This document shows positions 56,810 to 64,000 of a stretch of DNA of 64,000 bases, piece by piece. Within the stretch, counting starts at the first letter, position 1, and every line of letters starts with the position of its first letter. The DNA is taken from assembly GCA_037893245.1 (NCBI GenBank), contig JBAIAA010000242.1:1-64000 (forward strand), given 5' to 3'. Under the pieces are notes generated by a model that ran no database searches, had not been told where the DNA came from, and saw only the letters and a list, made by a program, of their open reading frames with translations. The stretch comes from Crossaster papposus (Eukaryota > Echinodermata > Asteroidea > Velatida > Solasteridae). The translations under genes and the position numbers were made by a program.

Positions 56810-57149
56810 GTTTAGCACTCTATCGGTGTTTGAAGTACTGTTGCTGAAAAAGCTTGTTCGGACCCTAAATAGCTCTACAAAATCATGTGACGTTTATTTC
56901 ATCTTACTTTGCATTTTATTATAGTGTCTAAGGCCTCTTTAGTAATGTATTACCAATCGCCAGTGTAAAGCGGACAATGCATGCAATGTGCGCCGGGCAG
57001 ATTCCCAGTCACCCAGCGTCTTAATCCGATAGCCATTGAAAGGGAGTTTATGGCCGATCACTACTAGTACTCGGCAACGTCAGTGCAACTTGCGTTATAC
57101 GTCATATTATAAGTCATACGTTCGCTTATGCGTTTCATGCTAGATACCT

Positions 57150-57379
57150 ACTAGTACCATGATAGCAAGTAGCGTAGTGGTATACGGCAGTGAACATACA
57201 GCACGGTGTTTTAACACCGTGACCCAGACATGACCGATTTTCTCGTATCAACTGGAAATATACCAATACAAAGATTTACAAAAATGTACCATCCAAACAT
57301 GCTTAAAATTCGTCTGCACGTGTTTCTTTTTCAAACCGATGCAAATTTCAGCATTCCGGAGCTTTTTTCGCCGTATATG
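57150..57379. other. Continuation of unit 2 between Harbinger and LINE
   Basis: Matches 24,560-24,800 of unit 1. Ends in CCGTATATG at the LINE insertion point. Confidence 0.75.
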
Positions 57380-57824
57380 TTTCGCAATGGGAACTTGTAC
57401 ATCAGTGGTCATAAATACATCCCACCACTCGACACAGAACCATCATCTGTAGTCCGATCCAACTGAGTTTCTGCAGTAGTTTTCATGTTGATGTGTTCAT
57501 ACGTGCTGCTCACACTCAGTCATAGCCTTAATAATATGTATCCGTAATAATATAATATAGCGTTTGTTTTTGATTGAAATAGGGGACGTATGACAAAGGG
57601 AACAATGGGGTCCCCTATTCCGCAAAGGTCCCCGATTCAGACTCGTGTGCAAATCCTATGGCGATCATCCGAAAACGTTAGAGTACAAACAAAAGAGGGA
57701 AGACGGTCGGACAATGCCCCGTCCCCTATTGACGGCATTTACCCACTTGCGTGTGTGTGTGTGTGTATGTACACATATATATATAAACAAATTTCTGTTA
57801 AGTTTATCTGTTAGTTGATGTACT

Positions 57825-58047
57825 ATGCCTGTTAAATGTCCTTGTAGTGTCTGCTGTAACCCCGTGATAAATAACCAGAATAGTATTTTTTTGTGATTGT
57901 TGTACACTTTGGACACATCTAAAATGTACTGGTCTAGATCTTATCGATCATTTAAATTTAGCTCGTGATGATGGAAATTGGTTTTGTCTTCAGTGTCTCA
58001 GCACTGCCCTTCCTTTCAATTGGCTTGATTTTCATGAATTTGATTCA
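57825..58047 (+). CDS. LINE PHD-finger segment, split by one base
   Basis: From the ATG at 57,825 one frame reads MPVKCPCSVCCNPVINNQNS. After the T run at 57,886-57,892 the frame used by the EN-RT ORF continues with CDCCTLWTHLKCTGLD and GNWFCLQCLSTALPFNWLDF straight into 58,048. The cysteine/histidine order is that of a C4HC3 PHD finger. The two frames differ by a single T. N-terminal PHD fingers are known in several CR1/L2-type LINEs and may bind chromatin; that role is inferred. Confidence 0.7.
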
Positions 58048-61000
58048 GTGATTACTGACTTGAATTCAAGTACAAATCAATCCATGAGCTTTGAGACCCT
58101 GATTGACCTCGATCTTGACTCGCTTGATTTACCTACCGATGAAGATCTGGACAACCCTATTATTAGAAACTCGTGTTACTATTCACTAGACCATTTTATT
58201 AGTCATTTTAATCAAGACCCTATAGAAAAATTTTCACTTTTGCATCTAAACATTAGAAGCTTAACTAAACATATTGACCAACTCAAGACTTTTCTCCATC
58301 CATTAAATCATAATTTTAATGTTATTGGATTGACTGAAACCTGGTTAAATGATAAATCATGTATGAATCAATTTAATATACCGGGCTATTCATTAATGTT
58401 CAGAAATAGAGATGTTAGGATTGGTGGTGGGGTCGCAATGTATCTATCCACTGATTTACAATATATTCCTCGATCCGATTTGAATGATATAGGTGGTGAT
58501 TCTTTTGAATGTATATTTGCAGAGATTATTACTTCACGCACTACTAAGAACATAATTATTGGAGTTGTTTACAAAGCCCCAAATGCCAATGTTGACAATT
58601 TTTTAACATGTTCTCAAACACTATTCAACCAACTTACTAATGCAAATAAACATTGTTGTATTACCGGTGATTTTAATTTAAATTTACTAAGTTCTGATAA
58701 TAGTAGAAAGCCACAAGAATTTTTGGATATAATTTACTCGTCGTCTTGTTTACCATTAATTCACAAACCCACCAGGGTAACGAACACTTCTGCCACTCTT
58801 ATTGATAACATTTTTTCAAATATTTTACCTCCTCCGAAATCTGGAATTATCATTACTGATTTGTCTGATCACTTTCCAATATTTACTTCTTTCCCATTTA
58901 AACAAAATCGCTTTAATCCCCAGCATATCCCGACTCGTGATTACTCAAGTGATAATATAGCTAACCTTAAACATGAACTTTCCTCCTGTGATTGGAGTTT
59001 AGTTTTGAATGCCAGAGATGCTAATTCATCATTTGACAATTTTATAGATATTTTTAAAGCTAGTTTAGATAAACATATTCCTATTAAACCGTATAAACCA
59101 AAATCATCTAAACTAACTCCCAAATGCCCTTGGATCACTGTTAGTTTATGTAAATCAATTTGCCACAAGAATAAGCTTTATCGTAGATACATTGCAAGTC
59201 CTACAAACTTCAATCGTTTGAGGTATGTACGTTATAAGAATATACTTACCAATGTCCTTCGTAATTCCAAGCGTAATTATTATACTAAACAGTTTGAAAA
59301 AGTTAAAGGTAATATTAAAAACACATGGAAAATAATCAATAGTGTAATTCATAATAAGCAGCAATCCAAAATAAATACAATTCATATTGATGGTGCAAAT
59401 GTCAATAATCCTCAGTTTATTGCCGACCACTTTAATAACTATTTTACAAATATCGGTAAAAACCTGTCTAGTGTAATTAATTTGAGTGGCTTGAACTTTG
59501 CTGATTATTTATCAAATCCAAACTCTAATTCTATGTTTTTATCTCCTGTTACAGAAGAAGAAATAATTGATATTGTATGTAAATTGCCTAACAAAAAAAG
59601 TGTCGGGTTTGATCTAATTAGCTGTACATTGATTAAACAAGTGATTCGGGCAATCTCCAGGCCTCTGACCTTCATGATCAACTATTCTATGTCAACTGGT
59701 GTTGTGCCTGAGAAAATGAAGATTGCCAGAATCACTCCAATTTTTAAAAGTGGCAATCCAACCATTGCTAGTAATTATCGACCAATTTCAGTTCTTACTT
59801 CATTTTCTAAGATTATTGAGCGTGTTATTTACAAACGCACCATTGAATTTTTTGATAAACACTGTATAATATCGGATAACCAATATGGATTTCGGGCACA
59901 TCATTCTACTACACATGCCATTATTAAATTAATTGACAAGATAACAACTGGCTTAGATGCATCTTTTGCTACAATTGGTATATTCCTGGACCTCTCCAAG
60001 GCTTTCGACACAGTTGATCATGATATTCTTATATCTAAACTGGAATATTATGGAATCAGAGGAATTGCCTTGGAGTGGTTCAGGAGTTATCTTTCTAATC
60101 GTCAGCAATTTGTATCTATTCATGGAACCCAGTCTACTCATTCTGAAATATCTTGTGGAGTTCCACAGGGTTCTATTTTAGGTCCCCTTTTATTCTCTGT
60201 TTACATTAATGATTTTGATAAATCCTCGGATGTACTTTCTTTTATTCTTTTCGCTGATGACAGTAATTTATTTTATAGCCACAGTAATATGAATGTTCTT
60301 TTTGATACAATTAATCATGAGATGAAAAACGTATCTGCCTGGATTAAAGCAAATAAGTTATCTCTTAACATTAAAAAAACTAATTATATGTTGTTCAGCA
60401 ATAGGAAATACTATCAGCTTTCTTCAATACGTATTGATAATACAAACATTATAAAAACTGATTATTTAAAAATTTTGGGGTTGTATATTGATGACGGTCT
60501 TTCTTGGAGTAAACATATTAACCACATTTCTACTGTTATTTCCAGAAACATAGGTATTATATCCAAGCTAAAATGTACTTTCACCCAGGATGTTTTAATG
60601 ATGTTGTATAATACCCTTGTTCTACCTTATATAACATATGGTGTACTTGCTTGGGGCAATAGTGGTACTGGTCATATTAATAGAATTATCAAATTACAGA
60701 AAAAAGCTGTGCGTATTATTAACAATGCTAACTTTTATGAACATAGTAATCCACTTTTTTATAATTGTAATGTTTTAAAGGTTAACGATATTTACTCTCT
60801 CCAGCTGGGCTCCTTTATGCATCAACTTAACACTAATAGTTTACCCAAATCTGTTTGTTCTAGGTTTTCAAAAAATTATGACATCCACCCTTATTTTACA
60901 AGACAGTGTCATGATTTTCATCGGTCTTATGCTCGCACTACAATCTCTAAAGCAACTGTGAAGCATGAGGGTCCCAAGCTGTGGAGCTCGATCGACTTTT

Positions 61001-61074
61001 CCTTGAAAAATATATCTAGTCTCTCGCTTTTTAAGCGTAAATACAAAAATATGCTATTGAATAATTATTTGTAA
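58048..61074 (+). CDS. LINE endonuclease / reverse transcriptase
   Basis: 1008 open codons, continuous in frame with the PHD tail upstream, so the apparent start at 58,048 (GTG) is not the real one. The apurinic-type endonuclease occupies about residues 63-280 (LLHLNIRSLTKH, LTETWL near 97, GGGVAMYLS, ITGDFNLNLL near 207, SDHFPIF near 273). The reverse transcriptase lies at about 520-790 (ITPIFKSGN, SNYRPISVLTSFSKIIERV, QYGFRAHHST, IFLDLSKAFDTVDH near 648, GVPQGSILGPLLF, catalytic FADDSNLF near 734). The C-terminal end has KLQKKAVRII and GPKLWSSI...SLFKRKYKNML as in CR1/L2 proteins. No stop or frameshift in the catalytic part; it nicks target DNA and copies the RNA in place. The codons are AT-rich. 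Confidence 0.93.
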   Translation: MITDLNSSTNQSMSFETLIDLDLDSLDLPTDEDLDNPIIRNSCYYSLDHFISHFNQDPIEKFSLLHLNIRSLTKHIDQLKTFLHPLNHNFNVIGLTETWLNDKSCMNQFNIPGYSLMFRNRDVRIGGGVAMYLSTDLQYIPRSDLNDIGGDSFECIFAEIITSRTTKNIIIGVVYKAPNANVDNFLTCSQTLFNQLTNANKHCCITGDFNLNLLSSDNSRKPQEFLDIIYSSSCLPLIHKPTRVTNTSATLIDNIFSNILPPPKSGIIITDLSDHFPIFTSFPFKQNRFNPQHIPTRDYSSDNIANLKHELSSCDWSLVLNARDANSSFDNFIDIFKASLDKHIPIKPYKPKSSKLTPKCPWITVSLCKSICHKNKLYRRYIASPTNFNRLRYVRYKNILTNVLRNSKRNYYTKQFEKVKGNIKNTWKIINSVIHNKQQSKINTIHIDGANVNNPQFIADHFNNYFTNIGKNLSSVINLSGLNFADYLSNPNSNSMFLSPVTEEEIIDIVCKLPNKKSVGFDLISCTLIKQVIRAISRPLTFMINYSMSTGVVPEKMKIARITPIFKSGNPTIASNYRPISVLTSFSKIIERVIYKRTIEFFDKHCIISDNQYGFRAHHSTTHAIIKLIDKITTGLDASFATIGIFLDLSKAFDTVDHDILISKLEYYGIRGIALEWFRSYLSNRQQFVSIHGTQSTHSEISCGVPQGSILGPLLFSVYINDFDKSSDVLSFILFADDSNLFYSHSNMNVLFDTINHEMKNVSAWIKANKLSLNIKKTNYMLFSNRKYYQLSSIRIDNTNIIKTDYLKILGLYIDDGLSWSKHINHISTVISRNIGIISKLKCTFTQDVLMMLYNTLVLPYITYGVLAWGNSGTGHINRIIKLQKKAVRIINNANFYEHSNPLFYNCNVLKVNDIYSLQLGSFMHQLNTNSLPKSVCSRFSKNYDIHPYFTRQCHDFHRSYARTTISKATVKHEGPKLWSSIDFSLKNISSLSLFKRKYKNMLLNNYL

Positions 61075-61348
61075 AGTAAGTGTTTATTATTTCACGGGGT
61101 TACAGCTACAGGATAGGCTACTGTTTTCTTAATTATGTCATTTCCATATTTATGTCTGGTGTTACATGTATTTGTCGTTTCGTGTGTCTGTCTTTCTTGT
61201 ATAATTGTAAATGGGGATCTCTACTCGACAAGCTTTTTCTTTTTAGGGATCCCCATCCACATATTATGTATACAAACCCTTTGTTGGTTGTCTCAATTGT
61301 TTATGTGGAAAATAAAGTGAAGTGAAGTGAAAAAGTGAGAAAAAAAAA

Positions 61349-62033
61349 TATGACTAGCGCCCTCTGCGGACCAATATTCTACAGCGTTACTACCGTATTA
61401 TTCGCGTACCACGACGTCATCACTCTGGTGATGACTTCGATCATTCCACGGTGATACAAAAAGTGAACCTTTAATATCAGTGTTTTGATTCATTCTTTAC
61501 GAATTGGAGTTATCAGCTTCAATTTTTTTTTTTTCATGAATTAAATAGAAACAAGAATCCTCGAATCTGATAATAACGTTGATGTGCGGCATACACGGGT
61601 TATTATTTAAATATTTACTGGGCTATTTTTACGAATACAAAAGGCTGTGAATTACTGAACACTGTTGGATGTCATCCCTACTTGCTATTTTACGATTGTT
61701 CACACAGTTTTCTTTATTAATAAAGAAATCCAGAGAGCTCTGTTGTGAAAATAAATTATGTTGTCATCAGCTTCTTGTCACTCGCTTCTTGTCGCAGAGC
61801 ATTAATTAGTTCGTCGAAACTGTTGACGTGGGACAAATGATTCGTCATGAGTAATTGTTGATGTCATGTCCTGTGTTCGCACTCCTGTGTCAACTCTTCA
61901 ATTTCAGCTTGTTGTAACTCTTTAAATTGTGTAATATACGACGAGGCTAAGCGCTTCTGGATGCGGGTTGCTGGGTAGGAACTTCGTCAAAAAGAACTGA
62001 GTAATGATTTATCAAGTTGATCATCAAAAAAGA
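61349..62033. other. End of unit 2, non-coding
   Basis: Matches 24,800-25,310 of unit 1 with an extra ~130 bases (around 61,540-61,660) and a short insertion (about 61,955-61,978). No exon seen. Confidence 0.6.
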
Positions 62034-62063
62034 TAAGATAAGATAAGATAAGATAAGATAAGA
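62032..62063. repeat. AGATA pentanucleotide microsatellite
   Basis: About six copies of AAGAT followed by AAGACTTTATTCAACC. It could be the end of a small retroposon in minus orientation. Confidence 0.85.
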
Positions 62064-62668
62064 CTTTATTCAACCAATGCAAAATGTTAACAACTATTGA
62101 CTTATTCCTCGAGCTCAAAAAAAAAGATATTTCCCTTATTCGTGGATTGTCAACAGAGGGCGCTGTTTTTTCTCTTAGCCGCTAGTTTTCTGATGAACAG
62201 GCCGGCACCAGACTCAAAGTGATATTGCGGGATTTACTCGCTATTTTCTCTTTACTAACAAAAAGGCACTCTATCGGTTTATGCTCATGGTGACCTATTT
62301 AAAAAACGTGTAACATTTTGGTTTTGTATATTTTTTACCTAAATTAGCAAAATACGTTTGTTGTCTAAGCTTATTTAACCGACCTTTCGCTATAGGTTTT
62401 AAAATAAATCATACATCAAATGAGAGAGTAACAAAAAGTGGCTTCGGGTAAAATAGGTCATTGAAGACAATACGTCAAGTTACACCGCAACCCCTAATGA
62501 AGCGTGTACTCAATTTAAATTTGTCATTAAATAAACAGGGTAGCTGGTAAAATGTCAATATCGAAGTTAATTAATCTTCAAAATCATTTTGTGTGTGTGA
62601 TATAAAACAGCAATGTTGTTATAGTTAACTAGTTACATTATATCGCTTTAAAGAACAGCTGTTGTCGA

Positions 62669-62745
62669 GCTGCTATACGTAGTGTAGTGGATAGTGGGAT
62701 GGGCTATGAATCAAATATCCCTGGTTTAAATCCTGCTGTAGGTCA
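62669..62745 (+). repeat. tRNA-like sequence (possible SINE head)
   Basis: TAGTGTAGTGGATAG as an A box and GGTTTAAATCC as a near-perfect B box, 40 bases apart. No tRNA fold with a clean acceptor stem was found, so it is probably a retroposed relic. Confidence 0.4.
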
Positions 62746-62819
62746 CTTCGTTTTTTCTAGTCAAATTGATATTATTTAGCATTTTTGTTAATTCTTTCCC
62801 CCAAATACCTGATCACATT

Positions 62820-64000
62820 TCCCTTTTTCGATTTTTTTTCAAAGGGAAATAAAGTCCTTGGACCTGACTTGGAACTCGCATTTGCTTAAGTATACGACAA
62901 TAGCTCGTTAGTGGTATGTAAAAATATCGCGTCCGTGTAGCTTCGCGCGCACGGGTAGCTTCGCGCGCTTTGATTTAAGACTACCTATACAGCTGCCAAT
63001 CATAATACCCAGCACGATTATGCGCATCTGACCTCTAATCCTTTAGTCTCCCGTACATACGCTTTCTAGAATATTGTTACCTAACGCACCCCCCCCCCCC
63101 TAAAAAAATGAAAAGAATAAAAGAGAAACCGCAACATTACGCAAGCAGTTCCCTCCGTCTCATACGTAATGAAGCGCGACTGTGGCAGAGAAACACCCCC
63201 CCCCCCTTCTTTCGTGTTGACCATTGTGTTCGCGGAATCTCAGGCATTTTTTTTATGTTTCAAGGGGGGATGTGTTGGGTAGCAATAGTGTGGAGAGGGG
63301 ATCGGGTATAGACCATGTGCCCTGTTACATCTATATTTAAATGTGCCCGTCAATATGCGCACGCATCGTGTTTTACATAAATTTGGTTAAGAGGCGCCAT
63401 CAGAGGTCACATAATTCAAAGGTGGTCTGACCTGTGGCGTCCCTCCTCAACGAAATTTTATGCAAAACACGCGATGTGTGCGCATATTGACGGCCACATT
63501 TAAATACAGATATAAACACGTGACGTCAGAAGGCACATCGTCTATAGGGATAGGAGGGGGGAGGTACCCCTCTGCCATATTTCGTGCTGGGTATAGTCTC
63601 ATATCTTGCTTTATAATATGCATGGCTAATCACGACAAACGTTAACGATAGTCGGATTCGAACCACAGACTTTTCGCTCCATATACCTCTCCTTTCTTTT
63701 AACTATGCTATTGGCGAGTTGGTCAAAGAAACTTCTTGACGTTTCGAAATTTGTTCATGCTGAAACCAACGACGTGGGTATACCACACGAGATGCATTAT
63801 AATTACATATGAATGCCCGCCTCTCTACGCGGACAATAGGCCTATAGAGAGTTGAATTATCGATCGCCAAATAACATTGTTGTCAGTGGATCGTAAAATA
63901 ATACAAATATATATCTGAAAAATGTGTCCTTATTAAACTTACGCTAGACTGAGAAAGCAATATCTGCGCTGCGCTGCCTTTTGGTGAATGAACTTGAAAA
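62820..64000. other. Non-coding part of unit 3
   Basis: Matches 28,840-29,726 with an extra segment around 63,150-63,650. That segment contains GTTTTACATAAATTT (63,370) and AAATTTTATGCAAAAC (63,453), part of an inverted repeat around a CGCATCGTG/CGCGATGTG pair (63,340-63,500), probably another foldback insertion. Confidence 0.5.

Larger units (their letters stand above)
51294..57149. mobile_element. PIF/Harbinger DNA transposon, with a nested insertion
   Basis: Ends AGGTATCTAGCATGAAACG and CGTTTCATGCTAGATACCT are perfect inverse copies. With these limits the target-site duplication is ACT (51,291-51,293 and 57,150-57,152); the flanks restore the sequence seen at 24,555-24,575 in unit 1. Long terminal inverted repeats of about 200 bp continue at 53,175-53,360 and 56,938-57,130. 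The element codes for a Myb-like protein (plus strand) and a DDE nuclease (minus strand) in convergent orientation, the standard Harbinger pair. Its left repeat is split by the element at 51,318-53,174. Confidence 0.9.
57380..61348 (+). mobile_element. Near-full-length CR1/L2/Jockey-group LINE, ~3.97 kb
   Basis: Inserted into CCGTATATGACTAGCGCC, as seen uninterrupted near 24,800. ATATG is repeated on both sides, a short target-site duplication. There are about 445 bases of 5' UTR with a GT/TA microsatellite (57,748-57,784), then a PHD-finger coding segment, the EN-RT frame, and a ~230-base 3' UTR ending AATAAAGTGAAGTGAAGTGA plus a short A-rich tail. The only defect seen is a one-base frame change at a T run (57,886-57,892). 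Very young-looking copy. Confidence 0.9.
25904..62033. repeat. Tandem segmental duplication, unit 2
   Basis: Collinear copy of unit 1, enlarged by a Harbinger, a LINE, several MITEs, a 3.5-kb insertion (about 38,155-41,708), an internal 1.1-kb duplication and an expanded minisatellite. The F5/8C exons inside it are open, as in unit 1. Confidence 0.88.
62118..64000. repeat. Tandem segmental duplication, start of unit 3
   Basis: 62,118-62,610 matches 1,735-2,250 and 25,930-26,420. The MULE-like third exon is absent; the sequence resumes at 62,820 matching 28,840-29,726 of unit 2, with the last bases (CTTTTGGTGAATGAACTTG) equal to 29,706-29,724. So the array continues beyond the window. Confidence 0.85.

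Overview
This is an animal (eukaryotic, intron-containing) genomic window, most probably from a marine invertebrate and possibly a deuterostome such as an echinoderm, hemichordate or lancelet. The reasons are GT-AG split exons, a secreted-type F5/8C (discoidin) gene, CR1/L2-like LINEs, a Ty3/gypsy element primed by a tRNA-Leu-like site, a PIF/Harbinger transposon, a tRNA-derived SINE and many foldback/MITE insertions. The species cannot be fixed from sequence alone. There are no bacterial operons, rRNA genes or CRISPR arrays.

The backbone is a tandem array. A unit of roughly 12 to 15 kb without its insertions starts at about 1,705, again at about 25,904, and a third time at about 62,118, where the window ends inside it. 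Each complete unit holds (a) on the minus strand, the last four exons of a gene ending in an F5/8 type C domain (6,226-8,615 and 32,012-37,673), both copies open, and (b) on the plus strand, decayed exons of a MULE/SWIM-transposase-like gene that straddles the unit junctions (2,362; 20,290 + 23,748 + 26,563; 48,872).

The units differ mainly by insertions, and the sister unit often serves as the empty site. Unit 1 carries a 7.85-kb Ty3/gypsy element (11,717-19,567, minus strand, TSD GTAT) and a 5'-truncated CR1/L2-like LINE (about 20,703-23,708, minus strand). Unit 2 carries a 5.86-kb Harbinger (51,294-57,149) whose left terminal repeat was itself hit by a 1.86-kb inverted-repeat element (51,318-53,174) containing a foldback element (51,718-52,525); a nearly complete LINE (57,380-61,348, plus strand); several MITEs; a 3.5-kb insertion of unknown type (about 38,155-41,708); and an expanded 94-bp minisatellite just 3' of the F5/8C gene.

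Points most worth attention: a textbook -1 frameshift signal between gag and pol of the gypsy element; an extra two-zinc-finger ORF in its env position, with a CtBP-type PLDLS motif and a likely splice acceptor; a Harbinger with an intact predicted DDE nuclease beside a Myb-like ORF carrying a stop; a LINE with an N-terminal PHD finger separated from its EN-RT ORF by one base in a T run; and the recent, unevenly diverged tandem array of the F5/8C gene.
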